Assembly (NCBI RefSeq): GCF_021018895.1
Contig: NC_079375.1
Coordinates: 4,803,560-4,867,559 of the forward strand
Reading direction: 5' to 3'
DNA from: Seriola aureovittata
Lineage: Eukaryota > Chordata > Actinopteri > Carangiformes > Carangidae
Length of the DNA stretch: 64,000 nt
Position 1 is the stretch's first letter. Each line of letters begins with the position of its first letter. Shown here piece after piece: positions 38,034-52,339 of this stretch. A model generated the notes under the pieces. It did not search any database. It had not been told where the DNA came from and saw only the letters and a program-made list of their open reading frames with translations. The translations under genes and the position numbers were made by a program.

Positions 38034-38567
38034 CCCTTTTCCACTGCATGGTACATACTAGACTGCACTCGCCTTCTTTTGGTTTTCCATCAGGTATCAG
38101 CTGTGGATAATACCTGGACCTTTTTTTTTTTTTTTTTTTGGTATCGCCCTTCGCCGAGGTTCCAAGCAAGCTGAGGCGATACCGAAACATGATGTGAAAA
38201 ACACTGCAGACTACTGATTGTTCAGAGTGAAGCTTCACTACTGCGCCATCATGTGCGAGACAAAACAAAAACCCACGATTTTTAAACAGCCAAGCGCTCA
38301 CTGTAGCCTGTTGCATTTCTGTTAGTTACTGTTCTATACTTTTACACCGGCAACCTGCAAAACCACACTGTGGTTAATTGAGGCCGTGCAGACGTCCATT
38401 CTCCATTGTTCCCATGTGTGTCACGTTGAAGATGATGTCACAATAGCTTTGTGCGTCGTCACTATAGTAACAATTCTGTATTCAGGGGATATTATTTGGA
38501 GTGGAAAATGAAGCACCTAGTGCTAAAAGCGAGCGAGTGGAGTCGGCACCATGTGGTGGAAAAAGCT
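38034..38567. mobile_element. Complete non-autonomous TIR element (CTTTTCCACTGCATGG)
   Basis: The left end CTTTTCCACTGCATGGTAC and the inverse of the right end, CTTTTTCCACCACATGGTGC, are long inverted repeats, extended by CGAGTC-like words on both sides. The interior includes GAGGTTCCAAGCAAGC and TGAGGCGATACC, as in a widespread teleost MITE. It is about 530 bp with no transposase. Confidence 0.75.
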
Positions 38568-39340
38568 ATAGGAGCAGTTTGATTTTGCGTGAGGAAAGAG
38601 GGGCATCTCTAGTTTACAGTGTGACTTTGCTTTTCAGTTGTGCTGAATGGTGCAAATAATTGTTGGCAACCTTTTTTTTTTTTTTTTTTTCTGCAAAGCT
38701 TTTGGCTGATCCAGAGCCACTTGAGATTCAGCAGGTGCTGCCAAGTTCACATCAGTCTTCATAACGCAGCATGTTGCAACTGATGGTAACTGGCAGATAT
38801 TACACACAATGTAATAAAATCCCTGGAAATTCAAATAAACCTGTGTGTGAAATCAACATTACATGATTACATTAACCAGCCTCACAAAGCATGTAATACT
38901 ATTAGTGGGTGTAGCAGTAATACTAATGATGTAAGACCATTAGACAACAGAAAAACTCAAATTATTATATCATTATTACATCAACAATTAGATTAACAAT
39001 TGCAGTGACGTTACTGCATCAGGGGAGGACACACTGTCCTGAAGTCACATTCAGTTTTAGTTATATATTTTAGTTAAGTTATGACAGACGCAGCTGTTAT
39101 GTTGCACCAAGACGAGCTTGGCTGTGTCTTTCAGGTGTCACCATCACAGTTGCCAGCTTCTGAATTTAACTCTAAGCCAGCTATTACATGTGTTTGTTGA
39201 GATGCAAATGTATTTTTGTGATTGACTTGTGATTGGAAAAAACAGTTTTGCTTTTGTGTCATTTAACTTATTGCTGTGTTGTAGGAAGGAAACGTGCTTA
39301 ATATTTGTCCATGTGTTCCCTCACAATAAACGGAGAGCAT

Positions 39341-39372
39341 GATCTCATCATCATCATCATCATCATCATTAT
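39341..39372. repeat. (ATC)n trinucleotide repeat
   Basis: About nine ATC units followed by ATTATC. Not within a supported exon. Confidence 0.9.
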
Positions 39373-41270
39373 CAGTGCTGTGAACATTGTCATTTCCACC
39401 ACCACTACTAGTATTGGCACTTGTTCCCAGAGCTAGTCTTCCTCTTGTTAAAGGAGAGGGATACATTTCATGCAAGTGTTCCCTCTTTCTTTTATTTTTT
39501 TTTATCTTTTCCTTGCATTCATTTTGTCTTTGCTCTCATATGTCATCTCTCTCTCTCTCATCACTTATCTCTCATGCTTTTGGCCTTTGTGTGTCTCTGT
39601 GTATAATTAGCCGTTCCTTCAGTGCCAGCTCAAGGTAATGATAAATGACACATGAGCTCTAGACATTGTCCACTCCTCCTCTATTGTCTCTCCATCCCAT
39701 CCCCTCCCCACCCACTCCCCCTCCAGAGCATAGGGGACAACCGTTCCCTCCTCACACTCCCATTCCATCTCCTGATTGGCTGGGGTGAGAACTCCTATGA
39801 TGATGTCATGTTTGTTTCCATGGTTGTGGTTTGTGTTTATCATCCGAAGGGACAGCCTAGGATGTGTCACTGTTTCAGAGGACCCAAGGCTGAGCCTCTA
39901 TCAGTGCTGGACAGAACAAAGCCAAGTTCGAGGCTGCGTAAATGAGCCTTCATCTGAAAAGTCAAACGTAATTTGACCAACAAGATAGGTGATAAGATTA
40001 GGCAAGATTTAGGTTTCATATCCTTTTAGTTTGAAGTTGCAATAAAAGTCTAGGAACATTCAGTATTCAGTAGATTTATTTTTTGAACTTTGTTAATGGT
40101 ACTTGTTCCAGCTATCATGCTACGTAAAAGTGATATATTGTGTAATTATGCTCCTGCAGACTGTCCGACTTTGCAATCAGGTGTGTCCATGGTAACCCTG
40201 CAGGCCTGATGGCAATCACTCAGGTCTCCTTGGAGTTTTAGTGATAAGCTTTTCTTTAAAATAACAAATCTGTGCATGAAACAGGTCGTTCTGGTAAGGC
40301 CGAGGAAGTGGCTTTGGTTGAACCAGTTCTTTAAAGCAGCTGGATGTTTTGTCTGTCAGACTTCCACCTCTGACAGACAGGATATCCTCCTGTCACATTT
40401 TGCCCGAAACCAGATGAGAGTAACCACAAGATTGTCTCCTGATAGCAGTCAATAATAGTGCCTCTGGTGACTTTTGTAATATGATACAGCTCTGACCACA
40501 ATCCAATAGAGTCCTGCCGCTGGTTGTTTTGTGCTTGAAGTTGTTAAGGGGGTTGATTGCACTGAAGCAGTTTAGGTTCAGGTACAGACAACTCCAGTGA
40601 CTTGACTTGCCAATCTCTGGCTGACTTTCCCAAATTTCTTGCCCTGTGTTTTGAACCCCACCCATCTAGTACTTCGGGGGTACACAAGATGATACCAGAC
40701 TCTTGCATATTTTTAATTAGCACAATCACAGAATGGAAGACCTGTTTGCGAAATTACATAAGGCCTAGAAATGAAGTTGTGAGTGGAACGTGGCACAGAA
40801 TCCCCAACCCAGTGCGATGTCTGTGTCGTCCTTTCAGCTGCCAGTGATTTGAGCCTGATGGCTTCGCTTTGTTCAGCCTCAATAGATTGTTTCATCTGAT
40901 CTAAGCCAGCTGCCTGTAGAGTGTCCTGCACCTGTCCACCGTTCTCATGTCTGCGTTACCAACCCTCGACTTCTGACATTCTCTTGCTATTGTTTTCATG
41001 GCTTTGTACCATGTGTCTGTGGAAATTCAGCACTGTGAGATCATATGGTTTTATGTTCACATCTATCATGTCGCATCTGGCTGCCCTTTACATTTTGGAA
41101 ATGGGTGTCTTCCTCTACAGGTTGGACATGTTTCGTAGCCTGACGGTCAATGAAAGCTGTGGAGAAGTTTAGAAATTAATGGTTGATAGCCTCAAAATTT
41201 GCATTTCAGCCTAATTTTTGTAGAAGCCAACTCCTTGAAGAAGTCTCAGATGCGATCTGGTCTACCACTG

Positions 41271-41780
41271 AAACAATTAGTTGATTAATCAATTAGTTCC
41301 TTGGCAGAAAAGTAACTGTTTTGATAGCCGAGAAATTTGCTGCTTCCAGCCTCTCAAATGTCGACATTTGCTGGTTTTCCATGACAGTAAAATGAATATC
41401 CTTAACTTCCCCCAGGGGTCCTTTAAGGGTTCCTGGGGGTTCCCATTAAAAATGGGAATAATTTATTTCCACTATAATCCCATTCATAGATAACACAATC
41501 ACAAATGTATGTTTTTGTCATATGTTTCAAATGTTTTCTGTAATAAAACTTATAAAAGCAGAAGTCTTATCAGATGTGGGGTCTGTGGTCTAACTTGTAT
41601 CAGTGTAGGGATCCTTGATGGGGAAAAAAATTTAGAGCCACTGCATTAAGCAATGTGAAGACATCACTTTGGGCTCTGGGAAAAAAATTATTACAATTTT
41701 CTGACATTTTATAGACGAAACAATAAATCAAGAAAATAATACGCCAGTTAAGCAATAATGAACCATTAGTTGTAGCCCTA
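41271..41780. mobile_element. hAT-like MITE with diverged arms and internal insertion
   Basis: The left end has AATTAGTTGATTAATCAATT, and the right end has TTTTCTGACATTTTATAGAC, then GAACCATTAGTTGTAGCCCT, the inverse of a GGGCTGCAACTAAT-type terminus. ACATCACTTTGGGCTCTGG inside is typical of the family. The centre (about 41410-41600) does not fit the family and is probably an insertion. Confidence 0.65.
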
Positions 41781-44700
41781 ATCTGATAGTCAACATGTCT
41801 ATATCAGTATATGTGTAATTCTAATCTAACTCACCATACCTGTTGAGGACCTTTTTTACGCTGAGCCAAGATTGTTTCAGAAAATGTCCTGATTTAAATT
41901 GAGATAAATGTAACTTGAAAAGATTAATCCTCCCTGATACAGCTGAAAACATGATGGCATATGAATGCAAATGGAGCACTCTGCTACTGGAGCTCAAGTA
42001 TCAACATGATTTCTCCCGCACTTCAGCCTGTACAGCCTCTTGTTGCCGTGCCAGAGTATCAATAACCGGTGACACTGTGGGAATGTGATACGCAATGTCT
42101 CTCAATGAGGAGAACAGGTTATTGTGTTGCAGCGTGTGTCCCCTTTCAGGGCTATCTATCAAGAAGACCCTAGAGTGCACAACTGTGCACATGTACTGAA
42201 AAGAAAACACGCAGTTCAACTTTGCATAAAATGTCACATGCACAAACACACGCCTGTACCTGCACACACATGTAGAGAATCACAAGCTTCTGGTGCGCAC
42301 ACAGGTCACTTGCAGCGTTGAATACCTGGTTAGCTGCTACAGGGGAGGGAGGTCAGTGGAGTGTGTGTGTAGTTCAAGGTACAGATGAGATGTGGAAACA
42401 CCACTATGCTCTGAAGAAGACACTAAAGGTGGAGTCTTGTCAAGTCAGCCAGGTACAGGTATGTTTGAACATTACCTTTGCTGGTCTGCAAACATATTTA
42501 TTATTTCTCTGTTTGTGGTTTGTTGTGGTGCTACAGAACTCTGCTTCTGACTGGTTATGAAAAGGTCATGTATCATTATTACATCTTATGATGCCTTTTG
42601 TTATATGTTGAGCTCTGACTAGTCCTGTTTTCATATACACATTCATGCTCTCTAGGAATGTGTATACCCTGAGCTGGGTTACAGGATCGGGATTGTGTCA
42701 GATCCAGACTTTTTTGTCAGGCCCTGATCAGAAAGCCTGGCCCATTGTTTACCATTTTTTTCTTTTGCTTGAACATACACCAGCTGTCAAAAATGTCTAA
42801 TCTTAAACCAACTAATCTAACACTGCAATGGCAAAGCTTTGTGAGTGACTGAGTGACTTGTGAATGAACTGTGGAGCACCCAAAACAAATAAACAGCAGA
42901 CAGCACTTTGAAACCACAACAGCATATGGTGGCAGGGATGTGGGCAAAGTATTTTTTCTTTCTATGTAGTGACATGCAAGTGCACCACATCCTTGAAGTG
43001 GTTTATTTAAGTGTTTTGAACTTTAGTAGCTTCTTCGTGCTAAATCTAAATTTTGTCCATACTCGCTCTGACTCTCCACAGATGTTAGATAGAAATACAA
43101 AACACTATATGAACCTGTACAAAATATTAAGGACACAGCTGTGATGCAGAGGTCTTTAATTGTCAAACATATCGACATTGCTATACATGGAAAAAGCATG
43201 ATTGGGGCATATACTTTCACTTTCATGGACCGAACTTATTGGTTTGATACTATCGAGGATGGAAAAATGTCTTAACATGAGATACCAACTTTTGATACAT
43301 AAGGGGCAAATAAGTAAATCTCATCAGCATCAGTGAGCCAATAAGCATGCAGCATGCTTGGACCAACAATGCTGGTGATTGGCTGTTTATTTACACAAAC
43401 ACGTTTGAGTGTTTAAAGAGGCCGAGCTTAAAAATAAAACTAAAATTCGTACTGTAATGTTTACTGCAATTTTTCTTTTTGTTAAAATGGATTTGATAAA
43501 ATTAGTATTGGGGAAAAAAAAGTTTCGTTAAGTCGGTATCGAGCTCAAAGTATCGGTACTTGTACTGATATTGAAAATCTTTGAACAGTAGTTCTAGTTG
43601 TCACTGCTTTTTTTTTTTTTAAACAACTATATCCTGAATGCTTTTGTTGTAAAGGATCCGTGACAAATCTATTTTTATCGAAACCTCATTAGAAACAAAT
43701 GAAACCTGACTAAAAGTGAGACAATGCATGAAACGTCCTGAGAGAGATCCTCACCAGCCTGAGGGGGAGAAGTCCCTCTCCCCCTGCCTCTGTACTGGGA
43801 TGTCCTTTTGCAGTCGGACGATGGGAGACGACTAATTCCTCCTGCAGGGGAATCAATAGAGAATCGCAAACGTGCCTAATTGATGCTATTGAATTCTTCT
43901 TGTGTCACCGTCTGTTCTTTGCTGAAGCTTTCACCTCTGCTCGCTAGAGCGGGTCAGTGGAGGATGACAACACCCACGGAGGATCAAATATCTCTGAACT
44001 TCAGATGGCTGGTTTCCAGTGCACCTGAGCCGGTTTCCTCTGACTCAGCCTCTGATTCTATCTCTGCCCTCCTGTCTCTTGTATTTTTTCTCTCTTGCCA
44101 TCTCTTTATCTCTGTTTTTTTTGTCTTTATATCCACTTCTCTCACTTTTTGCAGTTTTCCCACTCAGGAGATCAAGCAAGAATATAGCTTTTATCTTGTA
44201 TTTTCTCAGATCTGTCTGTCTAGTTCTGTCAATAACCTTGTCAGGAGAGAGGTGGTTTTTTATCTTTTTTCCTCTCCTCTCCTTTTTCCTCAGCTGTCAT
44301 ACCAGAACATATGTGCTTGTCATACCTGGAAAAGAACAAAACCCAAATGTCAGATGTCTGTCAGTAATATTGAGGTGTGAAGGTTGTTTTAAACCGCATT
44401 GATAGGTGAGCGGGCTGCGTTCATCAAGTCAAAGTCCACCAGCTTTTTCCTGTTTTTTAGGGGCCTTCCTGCCTAATCATGTGTTGAAGCGCTTTCTCTA
44501 GAAGAGAAGTTTTTGTTCGACTGCATTATTTTGCGGCCTCCTTAGGGTATTTATTGACTCAGGCACATGTGGACTGCTGCCAGATTTAGTTCTCAGCTTT
44601 GCCCCTTTGAAAAATCGTCTTAAGAGTTTGTAAATCTTTTTTTTCCCTCTTGGACTTGATCTCAGTCCTCCTCGTTGTTTAAGGATTAAAAGCAGTTGGG

Positions 44701-45525
44701 CCAGGGGTGATCGCTGGCAGGCTGACAGCTGGTGTAACTGTAGACGCCACTCCGACGTGTGTCTTCAATTTACCAGCCCCCCATTTTCTCTTAGACTGAC
44801 CCTTAAGAAAAACAGAACTCGACAGTAATTTCCTACATTCTTGTTTTCCCTGGTTGACCAGGAGATCCTTTGCAATGCAGAACGCAAACTCTTTAAAGGA
44901 TATTCTGAGTTCAAGCAAGAGCTTTGTTCATTTCGTGTTGTAAAGGCAGGATTTTTTTTTTTTTTGCATTGTTAAAGAGGATGGCTTTCAAAAGCAGTTA
45001 CAACATTGGTCGTGGTTTCCTGTTCTGACAAGCTCAAAGACATTTCTTTACACAGACGAATGCCCACAGTTTTCTGGCATTATGCAGTTTAGACAGGACA
45101 GTCTACTTTTCCTATCTCATGCAGAATTTTGCACAGCACAGCAGATCGTCGTCTACGTATTCCCCCTCATGTAAACTACGAATCAGATCAAAATGGCGAT
45201 ATCTGTGCAAGAAGAAGAAGAGTCTGCTGTAATTATCATTTTGAAGATGAACTGTAGAGGTGAGGGGTAGCGGCGACCTCCTCACACCGCCTCTCTTCAA
45301 ACTCAGCGTCCATGTTTGTTTCTCACCGCATGGACAGTCACTACCCTTGTATTGGTGGCTATACGGATGTCCGCACCACAGCCTTGGACACTGACCCTAG
45401 CGGACTCTCACATACACATGGATGTGGAAAGAAAACCACTGCCTTAATACAGACTGTTTTACAGGACAATTAGTCTTGACAATTTAATCCAGTTGTGTGG
45501 TTAACAGCTTGATTTGTCTGAATTT

Positions 45526-45790
45526 CAATTCAATTTATTTGTATAGTGCCAAATCGTAACATACATTATCTCAAGGGACTTTACAAGGTAAGGTCAAGAC
45601 CTTACAAAACTATAGAGAGAACCCCAACAGATCCCACAATGAGCAGCACTTGGCCGCAGTGGGAAGGAAAAAACTCCCTTTGTCTTGCCCTGATACAATA
45701 AACTCACCTAGTGCGACAAAAAGATTATAACAAACACTAAGTATTTGCAGCTACACTAACACTGACCCTGTTCAGGTCACGGCTGCACCC
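45526..45790 (+). repeat. Teleost short dispersed repeat (TTTATTTGTATAGTGCCAAA)
   Basis: It starts CAATTTATTTGTATAGTGCC, continues TCTCAAGGGACTTTACA and GGTAAGGTCAAGACC, then AGAACCCCAACAGATCCC and GTGGGAAGGAAAAAACTCCC. This word order marks a dispersed family common in fish. No tRNA-like head could be seen. Confidence 0.65.
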
Positions 45791-48700
45791 AAAAAAAAAA
45801 AAAAAACACTTCACCCTGTGAAAATGAGTCAGAGGTGGTTTGGAGTAATGTATTTGTGCCTCTCTCTTACAGTAAGCCTAATGGAATGAAAATAACAATT
45901 TGACCGATAAGAAGGCGGTCATTTGTGAACATTACGTGATTAGATGGTTGTTAGGCCCTTCTAACCGACGGAAGTGCCAAACATAGCACAAACATTTCAG
46001 CATGGGAACTTTTCTAAGGACTGCGCCGTGCCCATCGAGTCTGGCTTTGAATGACGACCACAGAGCGCTTCTTTCACGAGTTCCTTCTTAAATAAACTGC
46101 GAACCAGTAAATGCTACTTGGGGGAAAAAAAAAAACATCTGACTTGTTACTCACAGTGTCAGTTTGGTTTAAAAAAAAATCCTTCCATGTCAGTTTGGAG
46201 GATGTGTGTTGTTTTCCATCCTGTGTCGCTACTGTCACTGCGGACACACCCTAACTCTAGGATAATAAAAACAACTTTACTTTCTGCCCTTGAGAAAACT
46301 CCACTGTGGTTGTTTTAAAAGTGCGGATGGAGTAATAGGCACCTTAATGCATCACAGAAGCTAAATAAGCTAAATGAATGATTGGCAGTTGGCCATTTAT
46401 TTGATTCAATTCTAAAAGATAAAATAAATAGATAATTAAAAATTAATGAATAAAAAAGAAACAAGACCGAGAGAAAAGGAGTCAGTCAGTGGTTAAAAAT
46501 GTAGTTGATGTGAAAAGTTCAGATTCTTTGAACCCTCTCACATCTTATCTCTTGGTCACCTCTGTTTGGTGAGAAAACACATGCTCCCAGCATCCTCTCT
46601 GTTCCCATTGATTTCTCTTCATCAGCCAGTTAACGTACAACCTGCGTGAAGGTCACTGTGGTGATGTTTTTTGAACTGTGTTTCCTCTGCTTTCTCTCTA
46701 CTAAGCTGCTTATTGCTATAGCAGAGGCCAGAAGTAAATGAATTGATAAAGCTATGCGAGTGTGTGACTGTGGTTGTGTGTGTTTATTCTCTCTTTTTAG
46801 CCCACTTACTACAAACCACATTCACTGTACATACATTTTATCATGCTGCCAACTCAGCTACTGTGTTATGTCCTATGGAAGTAATGGTAACTAATGGCTG
46901 TCTGGAACAGTAAGAAAACACACCACAAATCACTGTAAATACATTTGAAAATGGTCATTTTCAAACACATATTGCATTGTCCTTTCTAAGAGATTGCTAT
47001 AGAGAAGAAATTTAAAGGTTGATTCCTAACTTCAGCCAGTGTGAGACTCTTTAAAAACTCCAAATAACTGTGGTGGAAACAAGATTTTAGTCTAATCTCC
47101 ATCAGGATGATTCAGTTTGTTTGGAGGCAAAACTGCAGCCTCATGAATTTACCTCCTCTCTCTCTCTCTCTCCTGTGAACCACGTCGTCGTCTTTACTTC
47201 CCAGCCCTGCGGACCTGAGCCTCCATCTCTCCGTCCTCTCTTCCTCTCAGGCCGCCTTGGGTTTCACTGCGCAGGAGGTGGAATTTGAAGACATTGTGTG
47301 ATTGTTTTATTATTCATTATGTTAATCAGGCTACAGGCTGAAAATCTCCTGCTTTTGTCCCTCCACGCCGCGTGTGAGAGCCTCTTGTTCTTTTGCATTT
47401 TGCACAGGTTGCCATTTTGTTTGATTCTGTTCATCAAATGAGTAATTTATATGAGGAGGAGCTCTCTATTCCCACCACTGAAAGCGGACCGAGGTTCACG
47501 CACGCTGAAGCCGAAATAAAAGATGCTCTTGTTTGGTACATTTAAAGCTTAATGTGCTGAATAAAATCTGCTGATTAAACCTACCTGCCTCTGTTTTTAC
47601 GTCAACTCGCGGGCGTAGGTTTAATTTTGACTATTTTTAGAGTGGTGTGCGTTAAACTGCCAAGCGGCTGCCTGTTTTGATCAGATACAAGGCTTTCTTT
47701 GAATGGCGACATTGTTCTGTTTGCTGCTTGGTGCCGTTGTGGTGTTTGCTTTTGCCAGTGTTTCTCGCTCTGGTTTCTGTCTCGGCTCTATTTCTCTTTC
47801 TCTAAGACAACGGCCACAACATTAGTGGAGTTCAGTGGAGGGACACAAGAGTGAAACATGGATAGATTGAATGATAGAGCATTGACCTTGATGCAAAGGC
47901 TGTGATTGCTGCTGAGGAGCACAAGATGAGAACGCACACTGTTGAGGAATAGATGGGCGAAAGAAAGCTGTGACTCATGTTTCTGTTTGTTATTATGGTT
48001 TTGTATCTGATTCCTTTATGCTCATTGTTATCTGTCATCACAGTGTGTATGTGCTCTATAAATGGGATTTGAAGTATGTTTCCTTTTAAGGCTTCAGTTT
48101 TGGGTTTATAAAAAAACAAAAGTAAGTATCCTGCTTACTGTGATGATGTATATTTATATTTCATTAAGAAACACCTCGCATGTATTATTAAAAACAAAAT
48201 ATATATAAAATGATGATGATAATATGGTAAATCGTGATATATGGGCTGGACTGTTGACAAGCCTATTGATCTTTAAAGGTGCAGCATTCTCCAAAGTTTG
48301 ATCACAGTCACACACACATCACAGCACAGGTATGTGTTCTGATGTGCTGCCACATATGTCACTGTTCACATCCTCTGACTGACTGCGCAGCACCGTCACT
48401 CCTGCACAAGTGCCAAACATTCCTCCCCATGTAAGTGCCAAGTGGAATTCAAGGGCCTGGACCGCTGCCAGACTCGCTGCTCGCCATCTACTCTCAGCAG
48501 AATTAACAACTGCCCCCCGACCTGCTGTGTCGGGCTGTGTGTATATGTGCGGGGGCAAAGGCTGTGGTCCCTTAGTTATAAATATTAAGTCTGGAAGGGA
48601 AGGAGGGGAAAGGGATTTCAATCAAGGCCACAAAAACAGAGTCGGAGCGAGGAGCCTGCCAAAGGTCTTTCACTGCGTCCAAGACTCAAACCTTTATTCA

Positions 48701-51700
48701 CTACTTTTTTTTCCCCTCCATCACCTCATATCCTTATCTCTCTGTCTCCCTCTCTGTCACTGTCGATCCTTTCACAGACCTTAATAAAAAAACGATATAA
48801 AGTGAAGGCCAGGCTTTTGGAGTTTTTTTTTTTTTTTTGCCAATTTTTACCCATGTTTTGAGGCAGATTTAATGTCCTGACATGTCCAAAAAACATTATT
48901 AGTGTATTATCTTTCATTTATAAGAGATGCTGCTTCTAAACAGCAATCGAGTGTTTTATTTGTAACATGCCTTGGTACAATGTAAGAAAGGCAAGTAAGC
49001 AAAGCAGTGAAATGAGGGTCGGTCTCGGCAGCAGTGCAAAACTGGGGGGGGGAATCAATATTATGAAAATGATTGCATGCGGCACGAAATAATGCGACAT
49101 TCGATATCAACCCAAACCTTATGATCAATACATCATTGAAAATAAGAAACCTTATTTTACAATAACCAGAATCAGATGAGAAATGTGATGGCAAACAAAA
49201 AAAAAAAAAAGAAAAAGTGGAAATGGCAAGTTTTAAGTAGACCAGACATGAAACTGACAACTTTTTTTTTTTCTTTTTTTTTTTTGGATATTCCACTTGG
49301 AGCATACACACTTTCACACGTATACAACCATACGAGCAGAGCGGTTGCGGTTCCTCGTCACCACGCCACGCCGACACGTCTGTCTCCGTGCAGAAATCTG
49401 CCTGTGGTTTTACACACATCACGTAGCACTTGAATGGCATTTTCCAATTTCCACCTCTCTCCCCTCACTGGTGTCATTATACTTGAATGAAAGGCTCTTT
49501 TGTTTCTTACTTCAACCTTGGTTTCGCCCCTCATGTGCAGCGTGTAGCCCTGCTGTAGCTGTGCACACATCCCAACATCAGACCAACATTGAAAGAAGAT
49601 CTGTCGGAGCTGATAAGTGGAGGGGAGAGGTGTTTGTCTGCGAGATAAATTTGCTGTTAATGTTTGAAGAAGCCAGAGACGTTCTCTGTTTGAAAAAGTG
49701 ACAAACTGATCACTCACATGGACGTGAGCACATTTTTACAAAAGATTTTAAGTCCTCGTTTCTATTTAAAACATTCTCTGAGGTCTTTAGGAAACAAGTA
49801 GTAGTTAACCTTTATTTATCCAGGGAGGGTTCCCTTCTAAAACTAGTGTTTTTTTTCCAGCAGTGACCTGCTTCGTGTTTTTCTAATCACGCCTGAGCTG
49901 CACATTACAACCACGGTCCTCCTCAACCATACAAAGAGCAGTTTGGTGTTTCGTTCCTTTTCAGATGTCAGGGCACACCTCGTCGAATCCTCTCCTGACA
50001 TGAATACATGATCAAACCTACCTTTTGACCTGTCGGTTGCCAGTTGAAGTCTGCATCATAATTATACTTACTTCAAATACAAGACGTTTTTAGTTGCACC
50101 ACCAGGCTTCTAAGCTTCGGTCCACCTACTCCCACTATTCCCAAATCCTGTGCTCACCGTTTTATTCTTCAAGGGATGAAACTGTACAAGACGTTGGTGA
50201 GGATGACATCAATTTTAATTTTAGTTTCTCTTTTAGTTTCTTTTTAAACTCATGTTTTATCTTATTCATTCTGTGGAATATATTTTAGGATTGTTTTGAA
50301 TTAATGTTTTATTCTATGTTGAGGGTATTTATACCTTATGTGATGTAGTGGGCAAAGGTGTGGTTTGCACTCGCTCGTGACTTCCAGCAGTAGTTGGTCA
50401 CGCTGCTTGAGCAGGGAGTTTTTGGAAGGTATGAACATACACATTAATCACCTTTTTGCTTATTTTGTATCCAGCACATAATGGCTTGTCTTTAGGACTA
50501 TAGGGCACGATCTCATGATCTTACTTCTTACTTGCAAAGCAATGACCACCTCTGGTCAATCAGCATTGGCTGATTAGAATGAGGAGCACTGTCATTTCCA
50601 TGATTTTCGTAGATGAATAAATTGAACCTTGAATTTTGACATCTAGCTTTGAATTGCAGGTGTATATGATGTAACTATAAAGTGAATTAGCAGCAGTTCC
50701 AGTTCTATTTGCAATTTGCTGGTTAAAAGATGACTTCCAGCATTTCTGTCTTTCTCCATCAGTCCATTCTTCTGCAGTACACAACATAGAAAACGGTAAA
50801 AACGGTCCATTCTTCACCATTTTGATGGCGGTCTCAGGAAGAGATCTGCAAACCTCTGTGTATATAACCAAAAGTAGCTGCACTGTTAGTTGCCATTTGT
50901 GGTTTAAGGGCGGATACTGTGTATAGAGACCGCCAGGAATCACACAGTTGAAATTAAGTGACAATAAGCCTACTGTATGTGCATAATCCTGTGTTCGTTG
51001 ATGTTGCCTGCTGTGAGGATAAAGCATGTGTTAGCACAGATTGTATCAGGTTGTGTCTTTTTTTTTTTTGCCCCAACACAAGATAAGTACCATGTTGTCT
51101 TAATTTTAGCAGCTTCCACCAACTTACTGCCTCAAAGTGACTTCCTCCATCTGGCCTTGGTTTTAAATACCTCCCCTCCACCCCTAATCCTAAATCTACA
51201 ATCACTTAATTATTCTTTCAGATCTCCCACATGTCGTTTTTCACCCCATCCATTCTAACCAAACTGAGAGGGAGAAGGAGAGAAAGCTGCAGCAAAATGC
51301 TTCTTTTTCTTCTTCTTCTTTTTGTAGCAATGGGAAACACTCTGGAGAGTGAAAAAAAAATTATGTCACACTAAACATGCAAATTAAGAGTTACACTAGA
51401 AATGTGTTTTGATCTTCTGTAAACCCGCATCAATGCAGCACCGCAGGGCTACAGTGGACTGGGTGGATAGGAGAAGGATTCCCAGAGAGGATTCACTGCA
51501 GAGTTTTTGAATATGAAACATCCGTTAATGTGTGTCAAGCGTAGGACAGCGTTTTGTTAAAGTTTTATAAGGACATAGAGGGAGAGTGTGAGACGGAAAT
51601 GGTAGAAGGCTGAGGCGGGGTGAGGGGAGGAAGGGGAGAAGAGATGAAAATGATTGAAAGTGAATGAGACGGGGTAGTGACAGGACTGAGGCAGGCTAAA

Positions 51701-52339
51701 AATACCTGTACAATAGAGGTAGAGCAAATTGATAGAGATACAGAGGACAGAACAGACACGTTTCTGTAGCAGCTATACATGAAGTTGTGACCACATGATT
51801 ACGAGAGAGTTTTGTGACCAAGAACACTAACCTACATGCATCCACTTTGTACATTGTACATTGTGAATCACCAGGCTGGATTTGGCAGAATGTTGCTGCA
51901 TTGCTTTATGGCACAAAGGGGCATTTGTTTGTGGCATAAAGAAGGAAGTGGATAGTGTGTAAACATGTGTTCAGACTGAACAAAAAGCAATTTGTCGCCA
52001 AGATATCTACCAATGCATTCATTGACTGTGTATGTGACAGCCCAGACTGATCTCACTACTTAATAGGAGCTCCAGTTCTCTGCTAGTTTTCTCCATACGT
52101 TCATGAATTGGACTACCAGGATGATCAAATACAGGATATTGATATTTTAGATATCTTATTTACTTCCTGCTGTGAGGAGCCCGTGTTGGTTGTTACATTT
52201 TACTTGAAAACATGGATTTTGTCTTTTCCAAGCATAGCTGTCATGTACCAAAAACTTATCTTAACCCTGAGAGAAGTTCAGCACCAGGCAGGTGGCACAT
52301 GTGTAGTTCAACCAATTCATAACAAACTAGAATAGCCGT

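Noticed and set aside
43880..44402. 166-aa and 127-aa plus-strand frames in pard3 intron 1
   Set aside because: Leu/Ser/Phe-rich translations from CT-rich DNA mimic membrane segments; two frames are open simultaneously and there is no start or splice context.
48319..49717. Several 85-177 aa frames on both strands
   Set aside because: Mutually overlapping, contain poly-Lys or poly-Phe from A/T runs, and none resembles a known protein or has matching splice signals.
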